Notes under the pieces: generated by a model
Told to the model about the DNA's origin: nothing
What the model saw: the letters and a program-made list of their open reading frames with translations, nothing else
The model's database searches: none
Made by a program: the position numbers and the translations under genes
In this document: in pieces, positions 34,577 to 46,800 of the stretch
How positions within the stretch are numbered: position 1 is the first letter of the stretch
Layout of the letters: each line of letters starts with the position of its first letter
Assembly: GCA_030268105.1 (NCBI GenBank)
Contig: BSDZ01000080.1
Span: forward strand, 930,001-994,000
Reading direction: 5' to 3'
Length of the DNA stretch: 64,000 nt
Source of the DNA: Volvox africanus
Taxonomy: Eukaryota > Chlorophyta > Chlorophyceae > Chlamydomonadales > Volvocaceae

Positions 34577-37500
34577 TCACGTGTAGCGCCAAGTTCGTGG
34601 TGCCGAGAGCGGCCGGGCCTCTTGAAATCGCCGGGTAGCTCCGAAACCACCACCACCAGCTCCATTTCCTGAGGGTGCATTCCACCCCGTCCCCATCTTC
34701 TCCCAGTCAGCTGCCTCCCCGTTTCTCGGATCCACCATCATGTACGAGTTGTTCATTCCGCTTCCGGGGCCGGAATAATCCCCCATCGTGCTATCGCCCC
34801 TGCAGCCCTTGGCATCCACAGTACCGCTGACCCTGCCGCTTTGCGCGTACCCAGACCCTGTCCCTGGACCAGACGCGTATGTGTTTTGTAGCCGCTGCAA
34901 GTGTGACACGCTCCGTGAGCGCGGTCGCGTCTGACGAGACCTATAGAGCGCCGCTGCGGCTGAGAGCGGCCGGCCCCTGCTGCTGGTGCCACCGGCGCCG
35001 ACAAGGCCGCCGGCAGCTCGAGACGAAGGCGCCAGCGCCAATCTCCCACGGAGTGCCTTCTGATCCCGGGCTCCAACAGCAGTGGTCCCCATTCGGTTGG
35101 AGGGTCGGCAGGCCAGCAGGTGCTTCTCCAGAAGGTCCATTCGGTAGCTCTGTGCGTAACGCATCACGAAGGCAAGGAAAATTGAAAATTGGGAGCGCAA
35201 ACGGCGGGTGCGGGTCGGGCCGGGTAAGATATGGACATCGTTATTCCAACTTAAGTCTTCTGGCCAGCAATCCAGCCAGGCCGTCAGCTCATTGCTGGCA
35301 TCTGCGGTTCCCATACGTGCCCCAGAGCCCATTCAAGTATATAATTTTAACTCTGACTATTTACTTGTTATCATCCCTCACCCCCTGAAATCCCGATACG
35401 CAGTGGTGGGACCACGGCACAGGTAGCCATGCTAATGCCATGCAACGCAATGGCGCACTTACATCGTCCTCGTAAAGCAGTTCCATGCGAAGCTTGCGCC
35501 CGCGCGCGGGCTGCCGGTCCGCTGCCATTTTCGACGCCGTCGTTGTCGTCACCGCCGTCGTCACTGGTGTTGGCGGCGGCGGATCTGGCGCATCGAGCTC
35601 ATCCTGCGCTAGTGCAAATAAACCAGCACTGTCCGCGCTCACTTCTGGCACGGACCCGGAGGAACGCGCCGTCAGCGCACCCGCTGGGGCCCCGTTAAAG
35701 GGGTTCATTCTGGCGCCGGTGGGGGTTTCAGCGTTGTCGATGCCAAAGGCAGCACCTGGACTCGACTGTCCACACGAAGTTACCCGTCCGCTCAGCCCCT
35801 CGCCCATGCCACTGCTCCCGGCGCTGCAGCCAGCGGGCCCGCTCGGCAGTTCCGAGATGGCAATCATATGGACATTTTTCGGTCGTGGCGATAGGACTTT
35901 CTGGGTCTTGTACTGCTCTATGAGAACTCGGCGAGCCTGCTCCTCCGCAGCCGCTGCGGCGGCCGCATCCAACCCTGATCCCCACGAACCTGTGCCTAAT
36001 CCATGCCGTACCTTACCCGCGCTACGCTGCCTGTGCGCCGGTGCCTGGTGATGTTGAGGATTTGACCCCAGTGGCGGCTGCTGGGAATGACTGGGCTGCT
36101 CCTCCTGAACCTCCTGACGCCGTTGACGCTGCTGCATTAGAACGGCCTGCACGCTACGCTGCAGCGGGTTTGGCTCGCTCCCGCCACCGCCGCCTCCAGC
36201 CCGCTCACCACTGCCGCCGCCGCCGCTACCGGGGCCGGCGCTGGGCGCTCCGGAGAGGCTTCCGCTGCTGCCCCCAATGCCGCGAATGCCGCCAGTGCCA
36301 GCGCAGTCGCCGCTGCTGCTGCCATTCAGAGCGGCCCGGGAGAGATCTGAACCCCCGCCGCCGCCGCCGCCGCCCCGAAGCCTCCTTTTAATCCAATCCG
36401 CCCCATTACCTTTGCATTTATGAAGAGGGGATTGCGGGTCGGACCGGTCATCGTCATCCTCCCCGCCCCCGCTGTCAGTGCCCAAGTGCGTCCAGGAGCT
36501 ACCAGAATGGCGGCGTTGCATGTCGGGGCCGGCGGCGGCGGTGAGACCCATGGGTCGTGGCGGCAGTGCTGCCTCTCGCCTGGACCCCAAGCTACTCCTT
36601 TCCGACAGCCCTCGATGGAGGGCCCGGTCCCTGTCTCCACCTTCAAGCTGGCCGCGCTGCAGGCGTGGGCTTTGGTGACTTTGATGACGCAGGTACGTTT
36701 GGAGTGGGGCTTGTAGCTGCACCTGCTGCTGCAGCGGCGGCGGCGGGTTCCTCTCGCCTAGCGGTTGGCCAGAAGCGCGGAGGGGCCCACGTCGCTCGGT
36801 GACAGCGGCAATGGAGCCGCCGCCGCCGGAGCTGCGCGGCGGGGAGACGTCACGCGGGTTAGGAGATGCCCGGCCCCCGGCCATACTTGACGGGCTTGGT
36901 GTTGGCGGCGGCGGCGCTAGCTGTACCATCAGTGGTTCCAAGTTGAGGCTCGCAAACATGCACATTGGCAATGGCTGATGTGGTGGGTTGCCACGGTGGT
37001 GATGCGGGCTGCGGGTGGGATGTTTCCGGTGACGAGGAGATCGCTCCAGAACCACCACCGGCCCCTGAGAGCCGGCCCCGCCGCCTGAGAGCTTTGGAGG
37101 AGGCGGCGGCGCCGCTTTAAGAAGCATCCGAAGGCTCGCTGCACCAGCTGCTGCAGCAGCCGGAAATGATGTTTGCAGGTCAGTCCCCAGTGCCCGCTCC
37201 CAGTCCTCCCACGGTGGTTGGGCAAACTCCAACCTCGGAACCGACGCTGACACTGACCCATGGGGCGTTGTCAATGGGAGCCGCATTGCGGCGTCCCCTT
37301 CCGCTACCTGTTGGAGGGCTGCCAGGCTTGTGAAGCTGCGCGCGGTGCCCAGCAGACGACGACTATGCAGTTGCTGGTGCTGTGGCGGTTGTTGTTGGTG
37401 CTGCTGCTGATGCTCGTATGGTTCCTGCGGCCGTTGCTCCTGTACTATTGGCTGCTTTCGTTGGTGCTGGTGTTGTTGTTGTTGGAGGTGAACGTGAGGT

Positions 37501-40500
37501 TGATTAAACTCTAGGGAAGCCATCATTAGCTGTTGCGCTTGAGCGGATGTCTCCACAGCAGCAGCTCCGCTCCCACTGCCGCTACTGCCGCCGCTGCTTC
37601 GGGAAAGGCGCCGTATAACCGCCGCCGCCACCCGCCGCGTGTCTACCTGCGGGTTACCCGTGATCTGTAACGGTGAGTTCGTAAGCGCCGCTGTCGCAGT
37701 TGCCTGGCTAAAGGAAGACTGGGATCGCAGGGGCGACTGAGGGCTGGCTGCTGCTGGCAATAGCTGCTGTTGTTGCAATGGCGGCGTCTTTAGTGGCAGC
37801 TGCGGAGGCCCCTGATCTGACGCGCCAAGATCCAGGCCGGGCATGCCGTTGAGACTGTAGCCCAGAGCCGCCGCAGTCGCGGCCATTGCAGGGCCAAGGC
37901 CAGCATTGGCGGGGCCGCCGTTGCGACGCTGCACTGCCGCTGCCACGGCAGCCGCCGCCGCCGAGGCCGTGGCCGCTGTCGATGAGGTGAGCATGGCCTG
38001 CATAGTCGGGGGCACCAGCCGCCCGTCGGCATCAGCGCCTTCGGAGCCGGTCATCGGTGCACTTGTGGTGTTGCTTAAAAAGGAGACATGACGGGCATGA
38101 GGTGACCTCGCCGCCGCTGCCGCCGCGGCGCCATCCGCCGCGGCTGCAACGGCTGTAGCAGTTGCAGCCGTTATAGTGTTGGCGGCTGACGATGACGCCA
38201 CCGCCGGCGTGCGACGGTCGCCGGCGGCCGCACGGGTGCGTTGTGGCCCTTCGTCACCGCACCCTTCCCGCATCATTAAGCCCGACGGATTTGTGAATAG
38301 GGACGTGCAATGCTGCAGGGTGGTGATCAGCTCCGGAGTTAGACCCGGCGGCAGCGGCGCCCCTGGAGCTTGGCCGCTAGGAACTAGCCGGTGCTCCCGC
38401 GCACAGCAACCGCTGGCGACTGTGACCCGCGGGTCACTGCTGCGTGTCGCAGCCGCTCCACAGCACGGATAAAAGCCCGTCGCGAGATGGCGTGGTGCGG
38501 CGGCCACGCCGCCACCAGCAGCCGCAGCCGCTGCCGGCGGCGGCACTGCCGCCGTGGCAGTGAAGACAGGCGCTTGGGGGTGGAAGGTGCAGCTCCGCAG
38601 CTCCGCAGCCGGTGCGTATCGCATACACGTGTGGCAGTACACCACATGCACCAGGCCCCAAATGTGCCAGTAGATCCCTCGCCACGAAACTTGCTGTGAG
38701 CGTAGAGACGACAGGTATTCCTGCAGGCGCCATGCGGCGTCCGGAATGTGCACGGTCGACGACGAGGAGGAGCCGTTCCTGCAGTGGCGGGGCGGGGGAC
38801 GGGAGGGTTGGCAACTTCAAACATTGCCCACCACATAAACAGTTGGGGTGGACACCGCACCTTCTTTGCGCCTGAGATGCCGAGGACGATTTGGGTTGTG
38901 GTGCCCCTGCCACCGCTGCTGGCGATGGTGGCGACGGGCCAGGACACTCCAGTTTCGCTCGTTCCGCCAAGCTGAAGAGCCCCTGTACGAGCAAATCCGC
39001 AGGCTCACAGGCGTGCGAACTAACCAACAAAAAAGCAGAGAGCAATTGCTCTTTCATGTGCTCTCTTTTGGATATTCAACAGTTACCACTATTTATACAT
39101 AGTGGCATCTGTTGAATATCCAAAAGAGAGCACATAAAAGTATGTATATATTTATATAAATGTATAGTGGCATGTATATATGTATAGATATAGGGTTTTA
39201 AGTTTTACAACCCTAAACCCTATATATATACGCATATATATAACAGGGTTTAGATGCTTCTAGATATGCACAATATCCAAATGAGTGCGGGATGAAGGGA
39301 CGCGAGAGGGAGAGGACGCAGCCCAGACGGGCCATGAAAACCACGACGGGTGACATAATCGACTGTGCTGTGGCGTGCTATATAGCAGGATACCAGGAAC
39401 GTGTTGTACGATCTATGAGGAAGATACTGTACGGTGCATTCGTACCTGGCACGCGGAGCAGCGTGCCACCGTCGTCCTGAGCTCCCTGAGGCATCCCTCC
39501 AGCTTGTACTTGTACAGGCGGTTGACTAGCGACAGGTGCCTACGTCACAGACGTCCGGGATTTGGCCCTTGAAAATATATTTGGAAGTCAACATAGAGCA
39601 CGGGGCCAAACCTTCATACGGTCAAGAGCTTGCAAGAGCTGACAAGATAGGGTAGCGCGAACCTATCTACACATGAAGTATAATATTTGGACAGTTCGGG
39701 CTTTGTTAAAATGTTAGAAGATTGTTCGGAATGTACATGTTGAGCCAGATGGCGCAGTTACCTGGCGACCCCAGGTAAAACACCCAACCCCCTCCCTAAA
39801 ACGACAGGACTATCCGGCGATCCCCCTCTCCAGTGCTCCCAGCTCGTTGGCCCCTTCTTAGGCCTTCTCTTCCGCAGCTGTCCTCCTTCAATCAGTAACG
39901 GGTGCAGAGCCCCTTCCCCACCCTCCAGTCTGCTGCGGTCAAACGGCTACCCTCCAGCTCTCCGACTAAACGCGCTGACCTGGTTCGCACTTCTACCGGT
40001 GTTAGCGACGCCAGTTCCTCTAGCTTACGCTCCGGAACCAGCTGCGAGTCAAAATAAACGCAATCGTCATCGTCATCGACAGAAAGCATGCCGGCTATGC
40101 GGCACTGTGGAACGTTGCAAATGAGTACCAGGTAAGAGCCGTCGGCTTGCGCCATCATATAGCCTCATGAGAAGCTGAGGCCCAAGACCTGAGACACTGC
40201 GGTCTCGATCTGGGTTTCACCTGCATGCCCGCACATGGGCACACCTCCCTAAAATGGGACTGGGAGGGAATCTCTTGTATTCCAACCTTCCACAACTTGG
40301 CCCCACAGCAGGTGTCCTCGTGGGGCATAACTCCTGAGCGCTAATTGGACCCCGAACCTCTCTGTCTTTCCCCGTGTTCCAAGTCAGAGATGCATTCGCT
40401 TCGCTCCCACGCTCATCCCACATCCCTTCATTTACATCTTATACGCTTGTTAGCTCCAGGAAAAGTGCACAACCCAGCTGCCCGGGTGTTTGTAACCCCT

Positions 40501-41509
40501 AGTTCCGTTGTCTTCCCTGTCTCCTATCCCTGCTCCTTCATCACATCACATCACCAGCACCGTGAGGGCGCACCCTGGCCAGGCGAGACAGCAGCTCTAA
40601 GGGAAGTGCCGTCAAATCGCCGCCCTGCCCAGCAAGCTGCTGCTGGTGCACCGCCACCGTGACCAGATTGCTGGCCATGAAGCTCAAGCAGTCGCTCACC
40701 AACGTGTCCATCTGTACTTCGTTAGGGATTTGGGGATTTGGGGTTGGGAGGCGAAAGGCGAGAGGGCACAACGAAGGCATTGGGAGATCAGTAGCGAAAA
40801 GGCGGATTTCAGATAGTAAACGTACATAAACACGGAAGAGGTTTAGGGGTGAGGGAGGCGAAGGGTACAGGATTATAAGGCGAGAAAGGAAAGAGAAAAA
40901 GGATGGTAAACCCTAAAGTTGGCAAAGGTAGTGAAAGTGCAAAATAGGTTGTATGGCTTAAATCCGGAGCACATGGCACCTGCATGCCGGTCGGAGAGAG
41001 CGTCTCCTCTGTTGCGCGGGTTGCGGGGTTGATAAGGGTTGCGAATTGAAGCTGTCACGCACGTCGGCCGCTGAAGAAGGCGGGCCGAACCCTTTCGCCT
41101 TCCAACGTTTAAACGTCTAGGGCTTTTCCTGATGGACAATCACCAAAGACTCGATGCTCATTCGCACCTGTAGAAAGTTGGAAGCTATCAGCAGAGGCAG
41201 CACACCCTCTACCGTGATATGTTCACGAGTAACGCGTCCGTTGCAGTAGCCTAGGAGCCATTCAAAAACAGCCACATCGCAGTGGACTGAAATCTCCACA
41301 GGCACAGCGCGGCTGTCAACAGACTTTTGTAGCACGTCTTTGAAGTAACTGCGGCGAAAGCAGCGAACCACTTTAACTAGGCAAAACCGCGACCGCGTTC
41401 CCCGGCTCTCTTACCGCATCCCATGTGTTAACGTATGAATGCTACATGTAAAGTCTCTCGTCTTTCCTGGCTCCCCAGGGTCGAAGACGTGCACGACTGC
41501 GTCCGACAT
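34577..41509 (-). CDS. SANBR/KIAA1841-like BTB protein (~1,475 aa)
   Basis: Related to animal SANBR (KIAA1841), a BTB protein studied as a regulator of antibody class-switch recombination. Phase-consistent exons: 41509-41415, 41348-41168, 40711-40574, 40104-39980 (least certain), 38778-35463, 35149-34577. The BTB-like half shows VVHVFDPGEPGKTRDF, RYFKDVLQKS, VEISVHCDVAVFEWLLGYC, LPLLIASNFLQ and DTLVSDCLSF, each with a counterpart in SANBR. The family domain follows: HIPDAAWRLQEYLSSL, SWRGIYWHIWGLVHVVYCHTC, then CTFHP, FYPCC, CCAREH. About 950 low-complexity residues are inserted before a C-terminal piece (YEDDSYRMDLLEKHL) resembling SANBR's EDD..RM segment. The N-terminal SANT domain of animal SANBR was not found; an in-frame TAG precedes the ATG. 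The molecular role in algae is unknown. Confidence 0.88.
36545..36556. repeat. 12-bp palindrome GACCCATGGGTC, copy 4
   Basis: Perfect copy inside the large coding exon of the BTB gene, in a different reading frame from copy 1. A one-mismatch copy (GACCCATGGGGC) lies at 37254-37265. Confidence 0.8.
39056..39135. repeat. Hairpin element, 27-bp perfect arms
   Basis: Arms 39056-39082 (beginning ATGTGCTCTCTTTTGG) and 39109-39135 are exact reverse complements. The 26-nt centre also pairs partly (CCACTA with TAGTGG). It lies in the intron between exons 4 and 5 of the BTB gene. The structure resembles a small foldback or MITE-like element. No target-site duplication was identified. Confidence 0.8.
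39191..39223. repeat. Inverted telomere-like sequence
   Basis: TAGGGTTTTA is followed after a short spacer by AACCCTAAACCCTATA, so telomere-like units face each other about 55 bp from the hairpin at 39056-39135. Confidence 0.55.
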
Positions 41510-42294
41510 TGTCAGCTTGCTGGGCGAGAGCCCGAGCTATGTTATCAAATCAATGTATGCAACATAAGTCTCGTAGTCTTGACACATGCGTCTGACAAGA
41601 AGCTTCAATACCACGTTTGGTCGACAAAGCAGTTTGAAATGCCCACACCACAGACCCCATGGATTGTGGTCGCCATAGCAGTTCATGTTACATACGCATC
41701 TTCTCTTATTGAAGTGTGCACGTTTTGCATCGTATCGCCGAAACAACTCTACCACTGCACCACATCAGTACGGAACGCCAGTACGGTACGCACCGCCGGT
41801 TTTTCCTAAACAGAAGAAATTTCGCCCAGATACCGGACGTGACTTCTACCCTCTTTTAAACAACAACTATGAATTGTACAAGACTCGCCATGGGATCCTT
41901 GTCCAGGATTAGTTAACGAACGCACATAATACGCGCCTGGTAGCCAACAAGCCTAGCATACGTGCTGGGTAGCCCATTATCCAAGTCAACTTGATGGTCG
42001 ATGCTATATAAAGGTTATAACTGACATGGAGCGCTTCTCCCCAAATATACTACAATCTTCTGATGACTTATGTTAAAGGAACCAACTTCAGATGCGACCG
42101 GCACAGACTCCAATTGACGCATTCATGCATCCAACCCCACGTATGGGCTGCTGAAGAAACTACTAGCGATCCGCAGACTTGACAGTATATCATACGTTCG
42201 TAACTGATGCGTACGCTTGCATGATCATCACTGCTTCTGAGGTCGCATTTCCCACCCCACTCGGGGGAACACGATATCAAGTTCAGAGGCGCCT

Positions 42295-43651
42295 TCAAAT
42301 GCGAGGCCAGCTGCGTTGTAACGCTGCCCCCGTAGGAACCAAGTACAAGTGTGGTCCGTCACTTCCGACCGCAAGCATACGCGACTCCAGGGCTGCCACG
42401 TCAGCCTGTGTAAGGGTCTGCCTCGCCCATTGCAGCTCCTCACCCTCCGGCTGAACAATTCGCTCTCGCTTGATCGCTGTCCCTGCGGTGGCGCCCCTGC
42501 TTTCCACCATTGCGGCGGCACTATCCCAACCACCATGTCCTAATACTGCGCCGGAGGCAGATGCAGTGGTGCTCACAGCTGCCTCTGTCTCTGTGGTTGA
42601 AGCACATGCGTCTGAAGGTCTGGTTGAGGTTGCACCTGGCCGTGCAGTGGCGACCACTGATTCAAGTGTTGCAGTAGCGGACATGGCCACTGATGATTCC
42701 GGTAGCGCCTCCCATGCAATTGCCCTTGATACTAAGCTCACTGGTCCTGCGACTCCTACTCTCGCTGCTTTTCCCTTCACTGCTGCAGCGGGGAAGGTGA
42801 CCCGGAGCACGAAGGGACACAGGAAGTTGACATCCAGGGAAGCTGCCACTTCCACCAGCCACGGGAGTTCCAGGCGGGAAATGTGGTCGGCCTCCAGCGC
42901 CAGCAGGGGCACCCGTTCCGGAAAGCTGGACTGTTCAAAGGGAGAGCGCTGGGAACTCAAAACTCGTGCCCGACACCAGCGTGAACCTCCCCAACTAACC
43001 CAAGTTAATCCCTTGATGGATCTGATGGCGATGGCAGTTTTCGCACAGTTATTGATGCTGCCGCCGCTATTAGGTCTGTCGTTGTCAGGAGGTTTGCTGC
43101 CGCTGTCGCTCCCTCCCCCGCTGCCGTCTTTATTGCCCCGTTTACCGCGGCCCCTGTTGTTAATGCCTTGGTTGCACTTACAGTTCTTGATTTGGCAATA
43201 ATTACAGCAGCATGCCGTTTTTGATGTTCTTGATGCTTCCAAGCCGAAGGCAGCGACACAACACGTTGGCCCATGGCAACGGCTGACATCAAATAGTAAA
43301 AATTTGGACGGTCTGTGGTATTCGCTTCAACTTTGCCTTCTTGGTCTGTGCTTCGGTACACGCTAGGTGTGCCGTATCAAGTAGCCATGCGAGTCGAAGC
43401 CCGGTTGCGGAGACTTGGCGATGACAGGTGGAAGGATGGTTTGAAATATATACCTTCCAAGTCCGGCATACGAGCATCAAGGACACAATTTCCGACGCCG
43501 GGTTCCAGACGAGGCCGCCGCGCAACACAGGCACGGCGTACTGTCGCAAAGAACCTTCAAGTAATCTAAACTGCAATTCCTCTGGCAACCAACAGTTTAC
43601 ACTTGAATCCATGGCACGTGCCGAAGCCTTTGCACGTAGCCTAGTCTGCAT
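42295..43651 (-). CDS. F-box-like protein, tentative model (~324 aa)
   Basis: Exon 1 (43651 or 43612 to 43454) encodes CWLPEELQFRLLEGSL and EIVSLMLVCRTWK, the LP..L...L......L...C..W pattern of an F-box, the SKP1-binding motif of SCF ubiquitin ligases. A phase-consistent continuation uses 43282-43206 and 42994-42295. The last exon carries a Leu-rich stretch (VPLLALEADHISRLELPWLV) and an Ala/Thr/Ser-rich part. The middle exon has competing acceptors in other frames, so the joined protein is uncertain. Its start faces the peroxiredoxin-like gene about 190 bp away. Confidence 0.4.
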
Positions 43652-43842
43652 CCTTCAGCTTGGAAAAGGTTAAGGTTATCAAAAGATGACAACACTCATG
43701 ATAGAATTATGCTGGGGATCAATTAGAGGATTGACATTTAGTTTCTCACCCTTTCGTGGGCTCCGGAACCTGGTTCCAGCCACAAGAATGAAACGGAAAC
43801 TTGACATCGAATGCTCGATATTTGTTACAAATATTGGCAGCC
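43652..43842. promoter_or_regulatory. Shared divergent promoter region
   Basis: The F-box-like gene (minus) and the peroxiredoxin-like gene (plus) start within about 190-230 bp of each other, so their promoters must lie here or overlap. No specific motif was assigned. Confidence 0.45.
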
Positions 43843-46800
43843 ATGGCACTCACTCTGCAGTCACGCAGCACATGTATCCGCGTGGGCCAGTGCCGTCGTG
43901 GTGCCCCATTTTCGAACGTGGTCTCCGCGCGCAGATTGAGCATTGTTCGAGCGAAAACGGAAAGTGTGGATCTGCCTGTTGGAGAGCCGGCGCCTTACTT
44001 TGAGGTGGGCGCTAGTATTGGGAAGGCAACCTAGCGTTCCTGTGGTGTGGATGTAATCGCGATATGTTTCAGCCATTGACTCTTTGCAAACAAGGTTAAC
44101 TTTAAGTTGTGACTGAAACTGCCCCTTTGTAGCCTCGGGATTCCTGTCCGCGATCGTAATGCACGATTCCGTGCTGCAAGTATAGCGAACACGTACGAGA
44201 GAACCCAGATCCGCTCGACGCTGAATACCTGCAAATGAATGCCCAATTCTTGTGAGCTCGATGATACTGTTATTTTCAAGGAAATTTATGGCCCGCACTT
44301 ATGCGTTGGTTAGGCAGAGCACTAGGTAGGAATCGTCCATAGCTCGACCGAAAACTCGCTCGAAGACGGACGTATGGGAAAACAAGCTGAAGGCTCATGT
44401 GCACTGGTGCCAAGCTATTCGGACCTTTCGAGTTTGATGCACTAGCTAACTTGCAGAGTGCTTGCAGCCTCTTAAGCCAGGCTCCCATCCGTCTAGTACT
44501 ACGAGCCCCAATCTAACCCAAACTTACATATACACCACCAATCCGCCTTCGATCCTTCCTTGTGTGGGGCGATGAATCAATAGATATGCAAAAACAAACA
44601 CAAGAAGCAAGTGCGTCTTTACAAAGGGGGTTACCGCACTTCCGTTTTGCCATTGCAGTTCTCCTGCACCCCCAAAAACGACTTTCGTCGTGCTTTTCCC
44701 CTCCCCCTTCCTTAAGCTTCCCGATGTAGTGACCGGCAAGATCGTGAGCCTCAATGAGTTCAAGGGCGCCCCCGCGACCCTCGTGATGTTCATTTGCAAC
44801 CACTGGTGAGCAAACAATGAAAACATCACGATGTACGGTGCCATGTACGAGATCTGTGTAGATCCATAGGGCCCCTTGCCCCATGACCCACTGCCCCGTG
44901 ATGGCTCCTGTCATACTCGATCCTGGTCCTGCCGGCAGCCCTTATGTGGTGCACCTGAAGACTGCAATTGTGGATGTTGTGAACGAGTACTCGAAGAAGG
45001 GTTTGAAGGCCGTGGCCATCAGCAGCAACTCCACCCAGACTCATCCACAGGACGGCCCAGAGAAAATGGCGGAGGACGCCAAGGTAGGCAGGGCAGCAGG
45101 CAAAGACCCCACCTGGCGTTGCTGGTGCGGCAATTCAATTAACTAGTTGATTAGACATAATGGAGGTCGCGAAGCATACGGCAAGGGTACGACATAATAC
45201 AATGTCGTCTTCGCAATAAGGCATACTGGGCAGGAATACTTGTGTGTTACTAAACATACATATGTAATATACATAAAATATTTGTAATACATACATATAC
45301 TAAACACCACATCATGAATAGCGAAAAACCTAGTAAGGGCTTTTGCTTTACGGAATGCACAGCGTTGCAAATGCATTTCGCTTCGTCCGTGCCCTGGTTG
45401 GCTGGTTTGTACTCGCAGCAACTGCATACATATACAGAGATACAGACCTATCTTGCGGGCCTTATATTTCCTTGTATGGGGTCGTACTTGAAGCTAGCAT
45501 ATACCCTTGCGCCTAGGATACGAACAGTCCCATCGTCGCCTGCCCCATCATCACGGCGGAGCTCAGCCGTCCACAAATCGACCCCATGCATGCATCTCAC
45601 AAGCTTGCTTTCCCCGCCTGCCTGCGCATGCCGTACTCACTTGCAGAAATACGGCTACCCCTTCCCGTACCTTTTCGACGAGTCCCAAGACATCGCCAAG
45701 GCAGGTTAATGGGAAGAGATCCGCCACTTGTGTTCATGTATGGGCTCCCATTCAGCAATGGCCAACAGGCTCAGCCGTTTATTCGTTGCTCATTCCTTCC
45801 CATGAAACCTAAAAGTGCGCACACGTTACCGTTTCTGCCTTCTCTCTCTTTTCCGACTTTTGTCACTCCGGCGTATCGATTTTAACTTGCGAGTAAATAT
45901 TTTTGTCGGCCTCGCAAATACTGTTGGTCTCCCAGTGTTTCATTTCCCTCCTTTGGAGGATCCTTTTAATTGGTACTGGTGAATCAGTGTTCGTTTCACA
46001 AATAAATCGCTTCAACTCTCTATCGGTAGTGAAGCAAGGTTTTTTGGTGACCGTTACATTCTGTTGCACCATCCGCAGTTCGCGAAGTTGTTTTGTCATC
46101 CTCTGAGGAGGTTCCCCGTATGCCATGATATCGCCTCTAATGCATTCTTTTGGCACTCAAGCGTTTTGGTCGGCTACAGAACAAACATGTTCTGTATCTT
46201 CTCTACCCAGCTCCAGTTCCTAGCCTTCGTCTATTTTCTTTTATTACGTTCTTTTGAACACTCGGTCGGGTCCAGCGGAACTGCGAAGACCATGTACACC
46301 CATTTTGCCGCACGTACACATGGTATGGTCTCCACGCTACGAACACCACGCCCATTTCCAGGCTTAACCTTCTTCGGTCCTAGTACGCACCCAAACCGGG
46401 TATGGCTCACAAAGTCACAACGCACACACGCGGCGATGCACAATTGCGTTTCCATTTAGAACTATTTTCCCGTATTTGAAGTCAGTCAGTTGGTACATGC
46501 CCAGTCACAGGTAGTCTGTAGGGAGCAGTTAGGGAGTCAGAATTTCTTCACTTCGTTGGTTACTTAAGGGTTCATGATGTAAGTTACCACGTGGCCGTAA
46601 TTGTAATCCTGTCCTGTCCAGTTGTCCAATGTCCCGACCTTTATGAAGTCAGCATCTCGTACATACTGCCGTACGTAGGCTTACAAGGCCGCCTGCACAC
46701 CGGAGTTTTATATCTTCGATTCCGACCTCAAACTAACCTACCACGGCCAGGTATGCAACGATAAGCGACTCATCTCTACCATCCCCTTCCCATCATACTC

